A stretch of 64,000 nt of DNA from Varroa destructor (GCF_002443255.2 NW_019211454.1:7388192-7452191), one strand, 5' to 3'; shown: positions 47,686 through 60,842, numbered from the stretch's first letter. The notes: generated from the sequence alone by a model not told the origin. A program made the numbers and translations.

Positions 47686-49688
47686 CTGAAATCATGAATC
47701 GCGCAAGACAAAGACAGCAGGAATACAAGAGCAATTAATTAATTCATTTGTAAAATAATCACAGTGAGTGCAGAAATATTTGGCCTGAGAAAGAGCTAAA
47801 ACAAGAAAGAAGCACACCATATTTTTACTGAGTGTAAAGGCGGATTAAAGCGTCTTACATTTGTACCGTGTATGTTGCCGATAAACAATTCATTTTAGAA
47901 GAGCTAGAGACATATATTGGTGTTCTTCATGTTAATTCATTATCAAAAGCCATTTGCACTAGGGCACAGAAGAAACAAGGCTCTTGCTAGGCAAATATAG
48001 GCATGTATGCTCACTTCTTGATCAGGACGTCGCTGCAAGTATGATAGTTGTAGTTGACGGTGTCGGCTGACGCCATGAGGAAGCGAAGGAACTCCAGGCT
48101 GGAACAAAATGACAAGATTTACATTTATCCTAGGCAATATTATGCTGAAATTGACTTTGGATCTAAACGCTATTGAAGAACTTTTTAGCGTTTCTCTTCT
48201 CTTCATGCCTACTATTTAAAGTACGTCGACAAAAAGGTTGAATGCATCTATTTACATACACGTATATGAGAGTTGATCATTTATAAGGCAATGACTTCAA
48301 GTGCAGTTGACTGAGGGTGTTTCCTTGAGATCTTTGTCAGGCTGTCAGATGTTGTCCAAATTAGGATTAATATAATTGGAACACGTTGCTACAAGGAAAC
48401 TGGGTTCAACCGACGGGAACGATCCATGCAGTGAAGCTGCTCTGGCAATTATATATATATATATAATACAAGAGCTCTATATATAGAATCGATGACTTTC
48501 GTTTATATTATTATTAAGATATTACTTGATTTTGTTTCTGTATCTTGAGATTATCGCTTTGACGTTCAGTGGCAGATTTTAAGTAGAGAGGAGAAAAAAA
48601 CTTGAAAACGATAACTAAATACGGTTAAACTGCACTGCGAGATATAATTGAGAATAGAGTTATTAAGTAAATAGTATATAAATTCAGAACAGCTCTTCCA
48701 ACGTTATTCTGAAATCTAGAAAACATAGAAAACATACTACTATTTCTTATTACCTGGACCTATTGTTACAATCAAAGGCAGTACGTTAAATCTATACACA
48801 TACCAAGATTTTTAACAAAAACAACAAGATAATTCACAGGTTGAATAAGTCGAGTAACTTAAATACGTAAATATGAAGGCGAAATTTGCAGCGGCATATG
48901 GTGGTCTAGCGGTAAGGACTACTCGGAGCATCTGCTTGGGGTCGCCCTACTGGCTTCGACATGTTATTCCGTGATCTTAACCGAAACTGTGAACACTCAT
49001 TCAATCTTAGATCATTCGCTTACTGTTTAATACGTCTTTTTTTCCGTTAAACAGGTGTCACCTGAAGTCGAGCAAACTACCAGGCCTAAGTCTGGAACGT
49101 TCGTAAACCACATTTTTGCCCCGGGGCGTACAGTCAACTATCGTTGAGGCTGCGACATGTATTTACCGACCGCTGTCGGCCCGTTTGAATCGACCTATAA
49201 GCGGATGCTCGCAGGAGTATGTATGGTACACCCTACAACAGTTTTACAGCGTTTTCAACTGTAGATCCACTTCTGAGCCAATTGGGGCAGCCGATATAAT
49301 CTCTATTTTTGAACACCATAACTGGCAGTAGTCTATAGAGTTGTCGGAAGATATCGTATACCATATTTGGCTAGTTATTATCAAGAGAAAGGTTTCTATA
49401 TACTAATTATTTTCGGGTGTGTTACGGAGGGGGCGCAGAGGCATAAACAGGCGCTCCGTCGATAAATTTAATTGTCAAAAACTTCTTCACAGTGTGAATA
49501 ATAAAGACATTGCTTTTGTGTTATTAATCGCACCCTGTGCTCAAAATCTTGGGCTGATCCCATATTTTGTCGTCACGTCTATCTAGAATTAACACGAAAT
49601 AATTGTTGATTTCGTCTCTACAAACCTGCAGTTGTGCTGTAGAAAGATAGAAGACCAAGGAAAGACCAAAGGTGCAAAGTAGGAACAT
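45232..49688 (-). CDS. secreted/surface Pro-Ser-Thr-rich protein, 866 residues, 3 coding exons, novel
   Basis: Exons 49688-49626, 48098-48015 and 47685-45232 join in phase 0. Residues 1-21 (MFLLCTFGLSLVFYLSTAQL and Q) are a signal peptide. Residues 22-49 are polar and Gln/Arg-rich. Residues about 59-130 repeat Arg-Pro-Ile/Leu units (RRPIVIRRPIRP, RRPLRPLRPIRPLGVRPFVR). Residues about 160-300 are Lys/Gln/Glu-rich and helical, with a duplicated 16-residue unit. Residues about 300-830 are Ser/Thr/Pro-rich with several N-glycosylation sequons (NVS, NDT, NTT, NTS). The protein ends in about 23 hydrophobic residues (LGGLIFALPTMLTAAFVAAM and LFV) with no cytoplasmic tail, as in GPI-anchored proteins. 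Likely mucin-like or extracellular-matrix/cuticle surface protein (inference). No family recognised. Confidence 0.85.
48015..48098 (-). CDS. second coding exon of the 866-residue surface protein
   Basis: Acceptor cattttgttccag, then PGVPSLPHGVSRHRQLQLSY and LQRRPDQE; donor gtgagc, phase 0. Confidence 0.78.
48448..48464. repeat. short (TA)n tract
   Basis: About eight TA units in the second intron of the surface-protein gene. Confidence 0.85.
48890..48965 (+). repeat. tRNA-derived SINE-like head or tRNA pseudogene
   Basis: GCATATGGTGGTCTAGCGGT resembles the 5' part of tRNA-Glu. TGGTCTAGCGG (48902-48912) fits the RNA polymerase III A box (TRGYNNANNNG). GGCTTCGACAT (48952-48962) resembles a B box (GGTTCGANTCC) about 50 bases downstream, a normal spacing. 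No complete cloverleaf can be formed, so it is not a functional tRNA. Located in the second intron of the surface-protein gene, opposite strand. Confidence 0.5.
49626..49688 (-). CDS. signal-peptide exon of the 866-residue surface protein
   Basis: The acceptor ggttcttctatttcag ends at 49697. An 8-base leader then precedes the ATG at 49688, so at least one untranslated exon lies upstream. Encodes MFLLCTFGLSLVFYLSTAQL and Q; donor gtttgt. Likely signal-peptidase cleavage after STA. Confidence 0.78.
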
Positions 49689-49696
49689 GTTGAAAG

Positions 49697-52600
49697 CTGA
49701 AATAGAAGAACCCAAAGCAAATACGTACATATTTACGGTTAGCGGCATAATAAAGGTGTTCAACGCGCGGCTGACACTTAGTATTTACTCTAGGTATACT
49801 GGATCTAAACCGCGCCGGCACTTCTCAACTTAGCTAAGTAATATGGTAACTAAATGGTTGAAAATGTTTTCTGTTTCAAAGTCTTCATTTTACATTTCTC
49901 CAAATTGGTGGAGAATAAAATATGATAGAAATGATAGCAAACAACCATAAATTATCTTTTCAAACTGTTAAGAGTCCTGTGTATGTATAAAAAGCTGTAA
50001 AACATCAACTTTGTATTCCTTTTGCACAATTATTACGTTATACGCTTGTCCTCAGGACCAACGTTGTTTTAATGGGTGCCCATAATATATTTTGACGTTT
50101 TTTTAAAATAGATTATATTGAAACTAGAAAATATAATTCAACTGACACTTGAGGGATATTCTATTCGTAAGCTCTCTAAATTGTATCTTTAGTTTTTATT
50201 TTTACATAAAATGTCTTATATAGCTGGAACTAGTTATTAAGTGGCCTACATGTCGTCCTTAAAGAGAGGTCGTGAATTTTTTTGTGTTTTATCATTTTTA
50301 TCTTATATTACGGGAGACGCCTTATCTGGGCAACTGGGCAACAGAGACCCGGGGCAGAAGCGTGTAATTAGGTTCCGGTTTATGCTTTAGCATATTAGCC
50401 CAGTACAGGAGTGTGTACTATGGGGTACTACCATTCCTCTGATTATTGCTACCCTAGATAGCTCTAAAGTCGCCCCTAGCCCGCTGAATAGCTGCACACG
50501 GGACAAAGTCTTTCGGGTTCATTTGACTAGGATTGATTACGAACGTTTCGAGTTTTACGTCCCGTGCTGGCATGAAGGATTGAAGTTGACTAAAGTCTGT
50601 TAGTAACGCGACAACAGGGCACAGGAGCAGGATCCTAATGGCATCGACATTGGTGAAGGTAGATGGAGGTTCGGTAATTGAAACTTGAAAAACTGCTTCA
50701 AGGAGAAGCTTCTAGCAAACAAACCAACGCAAAAATGACGATTCCTCGAGAAGTAGCCGTCAGCTTTTCTGTTCGACATTGAAAAGGCAAATGCAGTATG
50801 GTGTTTTTTTACGGACATCTTCTTTTAGGAAGAAAGGAGGCACACAGTTTACGATTTTGGATGGCCAGTACTTCGCTTAAACGTATGGTCATCGAATTTG
50901 TTTGTCAGGTAGCTGGTTTGATGAGAGTGTCGAGATTTTGTGGCCCCAGTCCAGTGGCAACTTTCGAAGAACGCGCTCCCGCATAACAACGGAGTGCTTT
51001 CGGATAGGGTGATGACCATGATCCCCGCTGTTGACAACTAGCGTCTTATGAAAGCTGGCTAATTATACGACATTGGCAATTATTGTATTGAGAAAGGCCT
51101 GGGCAGGTCGAATTTAAAACTGCATTAGTTCTAAATATATCGGATGGGTATAGGTGTATTATATAAAAAAAAACGTAAAGTTAGTATAAGGAAAAATAAA
51201 GTTAAGTTGTGATCGCAGTCGAGTCTTCAATAGTAATCATAATAATGGTAATAAGAATTAGCCATTATTACGATATGTACTTTCGGAAGGAAGGAAATTT
51301 AGCCAAAAGAAGCCTGTAATTTGCTGTGATGGCATCTCATTAGAAGGTTGGTTCATAGCCTAAACTTGGAATTTAGAGGTAAGTATTATAACTTATCTGT
51401 CTAAACCAAAGGAAAATAATGTTGAAACTGGATTATTATCGAATTGCATGTTGACGCTTTACCATAAACAACTTCTTATGCCTGATGGCTTGATAGAGAG
51501 TGCACGCGGACACGTCCGAAAAGATCGAAAGGGTGGATAATGCTTATCACGTCACTCGATCGGGAGAGTGCCCACCATTTCGCTTCGTTGGAACAAGGGC
51601 AATATTAGTTCTGGCCCGTAGAGTTGCTTCACACTCGCCAAAGAACACGACGGCTTTCGCACACTCTCGGCACGCAAAAGTTGATGCACGACTTCCCCTC
51701 CCCGATTTCAGTAGTCATCTATGCTTAGTAATGGTGAATTAGAGCGCAAGAAGAAAACCTGTTATTTCAACAATTTAGGATTCGCTTTATAGTTGTGCTT
51801 GCGTGTTAACGTTCGCTCACAACAAATAGTGACAAAGCAAACAAAAAATTATCTACGATCATTTGATAGATGGATGGATGGACGACATTCAGTTAGGATT
51901 TTGATAACAGATCTGTAGCTACGATCTTACAGTGTCAAACGTATCTGACGTTGTAATCCGGCCGTGATAGAAATTGGCATGGTGTGACGGACGCGCAGGG
52001 CTGACCAATAAAAGCGTTTTCAAGTAGCCTTTTGCCACTACAAATAGGAACCAAGCCAATTGACTCGTAACGGCCGTTCTGTTCCTGCTTATTTGTAACA
52101 AGGCGAAACAATTAATGCGAAGTCCTCACTCTCATAGCTATTATTCGTGGGTGCTTTGGAGAGGGTGCCTTAACAAAATCTCAAGTACACTTGCTAATCT
52201 GCCAGGACTCCACACGTTGCCATCCTATGATCTTGAGCCAACTCCCGTAACAGCACTATGCGTGAATTTGCCAATACAAATTGTTACAAAAGCCCTATCG
52301 TCTATTCTGGATATCCCATTTATTGCTTTTATTCACTACCATTGTTTTTGGTACTATGAGATTCGAACAGCCTCCACCGTATCTATTCGGTTAGGGGCTA
52401 CCCCTTTTGCCCAGTTTTGCTCCAGCTGTAGCATGGTGTAGTATGGTATGGCACGGTACGGGGTGTACGTTTGGTGGCTGGATGTTCAGCTGGGTGCCGA
52501 CCTCCGTCTCCAATTCCGCCATCGCGCTCCATCTGGCCACGAAACGGCAGAAACGAAAGGACGTCGCTCGTGCAAGACCAAAGGAGCGAACGGAGGACCC

Positions 52601-52700
52601 TTTGAAGCAGGAGGGTGGCAGTTGCTGCCTCCCTAGTTTGCCTGGACACTAAGCCGGGTAGGCCGGGTGGGTGGAGGCCTGCTACTCGGCCTATCTAGCT
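49697..52700. other. 3 kb upstream of the surface-protein gene, no secure gene
   Basis: AT-rich up to about 51.5 kb, then GC-richer. Must contain or precede the untranslated first exon of the 866-residue protein gene. No domain-bearing frame on either strand. Confidence 0.5.
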
Positions 52701-52842
52701 AGCTAGTAATAGATAGTAGTAATGGTTCCAGGCATCGAATGTGTGCGAAGAGGTGGCGAGAAGTAAGTGCTGGCTCGAGGCCTTCGTACCCCCGAAGGCA
52801 AAGAAGTATCGGAGCGGAGGAGGTATACGCAGTTGAATGGCA

Positions 52843-53776
52843 GGTTACGAAGAGCCGCAGCAGGGTAAAGTTCAGACAAGGAAGCGAGAGACTTTGGCTA
52901 CGAAGAGGGGAACAGATACAAGCATAGGCGGTAGAGTTCCCCCGGTGGATAACCATGAGCACCGCGAGTAGGAAATGAACCGAGGGATCCGCCCGATCAT
53001 CGTAGAGCGTTGCTGTAAGCATCGGCAGCAGCGGAGGCTGGCTGCTGCCGCAAGCCTAGATAGAGGCGTACCAGCTTGTCTGGCTGTCTGTCTTTCTCTT
53101 CAGAGGGTGATTCAATCTCGTGGCGAAAAGCAGGGGGAGATCTGCTGGCGGAAGAGAAGGTGCTGGTAACGAAGAGGGACGCTGTAAAAGCTCACGACGT
53201 CTGTGACGGCTGCGCAGGTTACGAAGAGTGAAACATCATGACTAGCGAGAGCGGGACCGCATGGTTACGAAGAGGGGACCAAAGCTTCGTTTGTTCGCGA
53301 AAGAGCCGAAAGAGCAGGTCAGTACCAACTCAAAGGTCCTGATAGGGGAAGACTCGACGGACATGCTCTGTTGTTAAGGCTAAATGCAGTATGACAATGA
53401 AAGTAAAAGTAAAATTTAAAACTGAATTGGATAAAGTTTTTCTTCCGCAACTACAAAGCTAGCTCGTTCTACTTTATTTACTATAAACTATGAAGTTAGA
53501 CTTCGTGACAATTTTTCTGGAAGGCGAAAGTACCAGCAACATGCAACGAAACAGACAACAAGACATAAAGGGAAAAGAAAGCTGAACGGTAGATATGGAC
53601 GTGGCCAGCCAGACGAAACAGTTTCGGCCAGTGGAGAAGCGTCAGCGGCCACGAAGGCAAAGAGATGTCGCGTAATTTGACGGAGCGCGAAAGCGAGTCC
53701 CCACTCGCTTCTTGGGCGCGATACGAAGGGACGACCATCAAGGCCACCGCATGGCCGTGTCAATGGTTACGAAGGG
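52843..53776 (+). promoter_or_regulatory. six same-direction copies of GGTTACGAAGAG
   Basis: Copies at 52843 (GGTTACGAAGAG), 52896 (GGCTACGAAGAG), 53165 (GGTAACGAAGAG), 53217 and 53263 (both GGTTACGAAGAG) and 53765 (GGTTACGAAGGG). Partial forms (gatacgaaggga at about 53719, gtgcgaagagg at about 52743) lie between. Spacings vary (53, 269, 52, 46, 502), so it is not a simple tandem repeat. The surrounding DNA is GC-richer. Candidate transcription-factor or RNA-protein binding cluster, or a decayed repeat family. Confidence 0.6.
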
Positions 53777-56700
53777 TGCAGCCGGGTGGCGGAGGACGAG
53801 CCAAGAGCGTGTAAGAGGCCTTGGACACAAGGCCAAACAAATCGAATTGGATAGCAGCAGAAGTGGCTGCGATAGTGGTGATAACATACTGTTAATAGAT
53901 AGATGTTATAGGCTGTACGTTATAACTGCCAATGCCACACTTCATATATGATAACCAGGAGAAATGGAAAAATGTACGGGCAGGCAACGAAAATGGCATT
54001 GGGTGTTTGCTGAAAAAGGAAATAGGACGAGAAAAAACTGGTGCCATTTCTGTTGAATATTTAGAGGATGAAAGATGATACGATGTTGTTCGATTGAAAT
54101 GGAGATACTGAAGATATAACAGTAATATAGTAGTAATAATAATAGTATTTATATAATTAAAAAAAAACGGATCGAAGAAGCCAAGAGAAGAAATACGTAA
54201 TGGGTGAATGGTAAGAGTCGCTAGAAGGTTAACTCTGCACACACGTTTTCTCGTCAGGTTATAACTAGAGGACACAATATAGGATTGTAATTTTGCAGGG
54301 AGCGTAGTCGGAACATACCGAAGATAAAACGTGAAGCGTGTACGTTATTGTATCCTAATCTATTCCCTGTAGCGAAATATGGCTGCGGTTTGATATCTAC
54401 GATCCGGTGCGTCGCCTGCTGCTGACCTTCACCGATCACATGCAGATATACTTTTCCGTTGTTGTTTATTATTATCGTAGTGTGATTAATAGCAGACAAT
54501 ATGATAAAATGAACCTCATGCTGTGAACCGATCAATTTTAAGGTTGCTGTGACGTTCTTTGTAAATCGGATTAGGTTCTTTTAAATGGCCGTACAGATTT
54601 TGGTTCACAGATCTCAAACCGTATCCTGGTCGTTCAGGAGGACGGAAACAAGTGAGATGTTTATGTAAAAAAAACTCGGTCCATTAAGAATCTGTAACAA
54701 CTTATCTAAGCGCTTATTATCAGACTACGGCACGACGTAACGTATAGCATTTATCTTCATTATGGAACCAATTAACTTTCCATGGATATATTCATTGAAT
54801 GTTTTCGCGGTGTATTGCTTTTAAACAACAGTGCTGCTCGCAAATTACGCCCACTTATTACGACGTACGATGATGGAGGCTGATAAAGAATGGGCAAACA
54901 TTTGTGCTTGTTTTTGTAAGTCTGTATTGCTTCAACGGCGGAGAGTAGCTTTCACAACTTGTAGAAGTTCCTCACGATCCATACTGACTTTAGCTATTAT
55001 ATACGAGTCAATACGGTCATCGAAATAAGCGACTGTCTTGCTAAAGTTAGCTTCAAAAGGAACTTCTTCTAGAAGGATGTCGGTCTGAGGAAATAGGCTC
55101 GAATATATCGTGCTGGTAGCCAGCTGTCTGACGGAATGGCTAACAGCGATGCTGGACGTTGAGAATCTGGTTAAAAAAAATCAACCTCTTGGTTACAATG
55201 TACCTATTAAACAATAAATACGACAGAAACATGGGTTGAAAAATTATTCTCTCCGCGCACAGAACTATCTTCCGTTGCTTTTTCTCAGTCCATTCAGCCG
55301 CGCTAACACGCACGTCGTCATTCATATCGTGGTCCCCGTGTAACCGTAATAATCATAGCTTTCTTCCCTGAGTGGCTACCCACCGAAAACAATTATGTTA
55401 TCGGCAAACAATGGAATATCTGTCAAGTTCCATAATCTCTACCGTATCGTTTGGTCAGAAAATATGAAGAGCGGCATAACGTGTGCTACGTGCAGCTAAG
55501 CGCGTATGTCAAGATCTGTTAGATAGGGAGGCTTGGAATAGGGGCACAGGATACGAGAAATAGTGATACCAGATAGTAGTAAACACTCAGTCGGGACTTT
55601 AACCCGGCAGCATCCGGCAGTGAAAGAACAATCGGCTGGGAAGTTGGCGAACAGATTCTTTGCGGGTCAGCGGACGAGATTTTTCGCCTTCGGTATCAGC
55701 AACGAACAACATTATCGAGTTACCTTGACAAACCTCTATGGCCTAGCAGAGAGGATGCGCTATAAGATTCTGCTTGCGTACTACCTCACTATCAGTCTGC
55801 GCACGAAAAAAATTCTGCGCGCTCAGAAATTTCGTCATCCAATTCTGTTTAGTCGGAATGACATCTTTTCACTATTTGAGTGCCACCGGCTTCGGATACT
55901 CCGTCGATCGAGAGTCCCCGAGCTTCGAAGCAAACTCACCGATTCACGGACAGTGACGGCCCTATGTGCCTTGACCCAGTAACGCGCGGGTCGTAAACGA
56001 GAGCGCGGCTGGTGTAGCGAGAGGCAGGAACAAGCGCTAGGCGGGCAGGCCTGCACATTTGCTTGTCGGCCTTTCGCTACTCAAAGACGATGCTTCAACC
56101 TGTTTCGAGGTCTCTCTGGAGAAAAGAGAAAAAGTAGCCTAGGCAAACTGAAAAAGCCAAAAGCGAACCACTTGCAGAGGAAGGCACTTGCTGGAGTCAC
56201 AGTTCATTCTAGTAGATCACCGGTGCAGGCAGCTCATCGTCGATACGGCCTTAATCAGGCCGAATTAACATCGTTGTCTCGGCAAATACTCAAAATAACA
56301 TTGTCGACACTATACGCATTCTACGTATGAGTCTAAATGAGTCAGTTGGTTTACTCATGCGGTAATCGTCGCGTGCAGTTCCGTAGATCATATAATTCGA
56401 CGAATCTAAATTGTTTTCAAATCAGATAGAGGGTGATGGTACATGCGTAACTAGTAATTGTTAGTTAGCGGTTAAGCGGGAACGCAAGATCATTTCATTC
56501 TCATTCTCAATTGTGTTTCTTGTCACAAGCATTGGAGATAAAGCGTTTGTTTCATACGCCTCCATCGAAAAAGGTTTAGAAAAGGACTTCGCTCTAGTTC
56601 ACGCCGTTGTGCTTCAAAACTATGTACTGTACCTGTAAAATACCGTTAAAGTAAACCTTTCGGGGTAACTTCAAAAATCAACAGCGCTGAACATTGAACA

Positions 56701-58325
56701 CGGATTCACTGTTGCCATAATATTATAATATCGTATTGCTGATGGCAATAATTGAATGATAGCGTACTTCAGAGGGAAAATCTGTGAGTGGTTTCTGGCC
56801 AAGGCGTTTCTTCTATCGATTTTTTTTTGTTTTCCTTTTTCCGTTTTGGTTTCCTTTAACAGTTCAGTGTCTTTCTGGCTGTCTTCCGCTACCAGAGTCA
56901 TCTGACGGTTTCGTTGCTTAATATTAGAAATATCCTTGGTTAGGCGAACTAACGAAAAATCCTGAGAATAAAAGGAAGATTAGTCTTTATTTTTGGCAGA
57001 TTTTAAAAATTTCCGAGAGAGCAAAATACGAATCAATATGGATTAAATATAATTTTCAAGCTAATGAATATTTTCCGGACCGGATATTTCGATACGTTTT
57101 TTTTTTTTCTTTTTTTGCATTGTTTATATTATACGTTATTTGTCATTTTATACGATCTTTTTGTAACTGAGCTGCAAAGGACTATATTAGATGACAGTTA
57201 TTCGTGTCCTAAACGTTGTACTAGTTAACAGATATATAAGAATGGACCGCATTTTTTGTTGTTGGGGCAATCTGCCTTTCATTGGCTTGAGCTTTCTCAT
57301 CATGACGTAGAAACCCTCTGTGGTTTTCGACAAAACCAGTATAGTCATAGGTCAATTCGTAACCTATATTCTTTATAGATCCACAGCAGGTGCCTTAATC
57401 AATATGACTGCTCAGATACGCCACATATGACAATTAATGTGCTATCGTCTATTTTTTTGTCCGCAGTAGATTGATCTCTTCTCCATGTTGAATTATTTGT
57501 CCGATCCCCTCGATGGGTTTTCTATTCCGGCCTTTTTTTTTTTCTAATAACATTTACCCAGCAACGGTGAACCCTCACCTTAACAGAATTGATTTACGGC
57601 ACTATTTTGTGTAAGTGAGTAAAATATGTTCATTTGACATTTTTCATTCGCGTTTTTTACGTTCGTTTAACGTCTACCTTCTACTCGTCGTCCCGCGACG
57701 ACACTAAAAACATCTTTCGCCAGATTCGTCTGGCTCACTCTATTCCCTTGCGTTTTTATCGCAGCTTCCAACAACGGCTCACCTACGTAGCTTTATTGTA
57801 CAACACCAGCAATACGACAGCTGCTCATCTCCGCCCAAGAATATGTTTGCTTTTCGTTATTTTTTTCTGCTCGCTTCGAAAACGTGTGCAGCTCATGCAA
57901 ATTTGCCATTTTCGCCGGGCCATGTTTTGTTGCCACCGTCGAAATCGTCGTCTTTGTTTCTCATTGTCCGCTTGACTTCAACGAACAGCTAGACGGCCGG
58001 TCAGCCGGCTCTGTTGTACTGTCGTTGCTCGTCGCATGTAGCAAACGTCCAAGAAGCTATCGGCCAATACAAATCGAGTGTTTGTCCATCCATCACATGT
58101 TCAATCATACATAGCTATGCCAACGTGAATCTAGTAACTATTGTGGCTTATGGCGCCGATTTTTGCAGAGATCGCTGGTTTTTTTTTTGTTCTCACGTAG
58201 CCGTTGCCGACAACCGCCTTCGGGGATTAGGACATGTTCTATCTATTGACGACTATAACCTGACGTTTCGTACCTGTTTGCTAGCAACGCTCGCGCCTAT
58301 GTTCGCTTGTGACTTGGATTCTTTT

Positions 58326-58339
58326 CCCCCCCCCCCCCC
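58326..58339. repeat. C14 homopolymer
   Basis: Fourteen consecutive C on the plus strand, unusual in AT-leaning DNA. Prone to sequencing error in exact length. Confidence 0.9.
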
Positions 58340-58977
58340 AGAACAAAAACAACTTCGGTGCACTGGTTGTGCTTTAATCGAAAGTGCGGGCCGAAACACG
58401 TTCGCTCAACTTCTTCTTGCTTATATTTGAATTTTCGGTACAAGATAGAAAGGTTTTAGCCCTACTCAGTCTGACTCAGTAGCCAAGTAAATAGAGTTAT
58501 CATTATAAAGTGCACCTATGTTATTACTGTTGTTGTTAATTATCCGTGTTTCTTGCGGTGACGAGTGGTTTCGGATGATGACGGATATATGCACATATAT
58601 AGTCTAGAGACATCAATAGATGATGAATTTTTCTCTAGCTCTGTAATACGGTTACAAGGAAGAGGTATGACACCGAATCCTAAAAACAACGACACTAACA
58701 ACCGACGCTCTGCCATTCTTCCTGAATGATAAATATTTTTTCATTTGAAGACACGCGATGGCAACGCTGCGAAACACCTCGTAATTGACGACATCTTGAG
58801 CGCGTTCAAATGGAATAGAAATAACTGAGTCGCACTTTATACCTCAGCAGCGCTCAGGAAAAATTGAATCACAATAGAAAATTGAGTCTGAGATTGATCC
58901 GATGATGACAATGGAACTTGGATAGCTCGGACATTTTGGTAAGGGTTGCGCTAGCATCCCTATTTGCGTCTATAGAA

Positions 58978-59012
58978 AAATAGCCTTTGCAAACAGTCGT
59001 CAAAGGCTATTT
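58978..59012. repeat. perfect inverted repeat, 12-bp arms, 11-nt loop
   Basis: AAATAGCCTTTG (58978-58989) and CAAAGGCTATTT (59001-59012). Confidence 0.8.
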
Positions 59013-60842
59013 CGCCTCGTTAATGCACTCGGCCAAGTTTCTGTTGCTACAAGTGGTTGGATTTAGTAGGATCTTATGGCTTCTTACATTGCGTACATTT
59101 AAATCAGTACCTTGACGCCTTTCCGCTTGTCATTTCCTTCCGTTCCACTAACAAATATCCCCCGAAATCGTCAATTACCGTCTCGATTCAGCTGTTCCTA
59201 TTTATTTAGTGGCCAAACAAGCTTTCTTTATTCATGTAGGATGTTGCAGAAGACTGGTTTATGGCGACTTTATTTGTAAACGTTATTTAGCTCTGTAACT
59301 TTTCCGTTGAGCAGCCGACGCGACGGTAACCACTGTCGTTTCCTTGTGCTACCCTCTGGTTTTAAGGGTTTTCTCTTGAAGTTTATAGAAGATCACAATT
59401 GAGTCGCTGTATTTATCCGCGTCGTCGTCTGATGTCTGATGTTAGGATCTGAGTTTTGGCAGCTTCGCCGCAGATGAAACGGAGAGCGCTTAGCATTGGA
59501 AGTTTCGATGGTTGACCAGTGGAGGATTCTGCACATTAACACGCTCCTGGCTCCTAAAGGAACTGCTCGCTTCTGTTATGTGCTGGTCTGTGTTTTTAGA
59601 CATTTCCAACTGTCGTCGAAGAGTGTTGGAAATGATATGGAGATAAACGAAACGCATAGGGAATGCCGCACAAATCAGTAAAATCCAGTATTGGTATTTT
59701 TTTCACATTCTTCTTTCCCGCGTTTTCCCTCTTCTCTCGCTATATTTAACGGTCACTCCATTCTCAATAGCACTTTACGAAATCCTAAGGCGAAGCAACG
59801 GCTAGCGAAGGAACCAGGCGACAAGAAGACGCTAGACTGTAGTGGACGAGGAAGTGTGAAAATTTCCGGAACTCCGTTGTGATGTTGGCGTTACAATGGT
59901 GTTTTTGTTCTGATGGTCTGTCCCTATCGCTCCGTTACCTCTGAACCTCCCCCAATGTATTGATTAGCGGCCATAAACAGGGTTGTTTTGTTCCGGTAAA
60001 CAGTGCATTATATCGAAGCTAAGCTTGTTTACGCGGCTCATCGAAGGCGGGCGATGCGGCTGAGACATTATACTTATCGATGCGACATCGACCTGGCAGC
60101 GGGACGCAGACTGGAAGATACTCAGCAGCGGAGGCACCGACTTCATCTGGGAAACAATCCTACATTAAACATCGATTCATGCGCACATGCAGGGTTAAGG
60201 TCCCTTAGAGCTGTTGGTATTGCATTTACACTTTGACATCGTTTTTTGATGCTGAGTTATCATTAGTTCGAGGAAAAACAAGCTAGACTCGTTTGCATAC
60301 AGAAAATTATTATAACAACTAGCGTCTTCGAACTCGCAGGAAAAGGATATAAGAAGGACATGCTGTGATTTAACGTTAGACCATATTATGTTTGTTTCTT
60401 TCTCCACAGCGGCAAAATTGAATAGGTAGTGAAAAAACATGTTGTTTATCCTACATTTTGGCGAGCGGCGTCAACGCAGGTGGTGCGGTGGATGAAGTTG
60501 ATACGTCACCGCGACGCGTCGTGCCTGACGATTCCACGGACCCGCACTGTGCTTATTCATTCAATCTATGCAACAGCCATGGTATCTTAGTTCAAGTATG
60601 ACATCACGTTATATACGCGAAGTGTCTTCCTTCGGAAAAATAGCTGTTGAAGCCTAATTGCAGTCTGCTTCTGCGCGCTGCGTCATACAATACTTATTAT
60701 TATTAAGGTGAAATAGTCTTTATTGTCGCGTCTGTTCGATGAATTCTCAGTCACATATGTACCTTCGGATAGGAATGCACCAGCTGGCCAATACGTGGAA
60801 AATCATCCGTTCCCGGAGCGCCGCTGTCGTTCAGATTTCGCT

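Larger units (their letters stand above)
53800..60800. other. 7 kb with no secure gene
   Basis: Alternates AT-rich segments with GC-richer ones (55.5-56.1, 57.6-58.4 and 59.2-60.2 kb). Frames of 110-140 codons occur in the GC-richer parts but have arbitrary composition and no motif. The minus-strand frame at 54254-54535 (with KVYLHVIGEGQQQATHRIVD) is the most protein-like, without a recognisable family. Confidence 0.45.

Noticed and set aside
48890..48965. Intact tRNA gene
   Set aside because: The acceptor and anticodon stems do not pair; only polymerase III box-like sequences remain, so it is listed as SINE-like.
52843..53776. CRISPR-like array
   Set aside because: Units are 12 bases with irregular 46-502 base spacing in a eukaryotic genome.
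55563..55982. Plus-strand frame of 139 codons
   Set aside because: Random composition with Arg/Ser/Leu dominance, no motif or splice partners.
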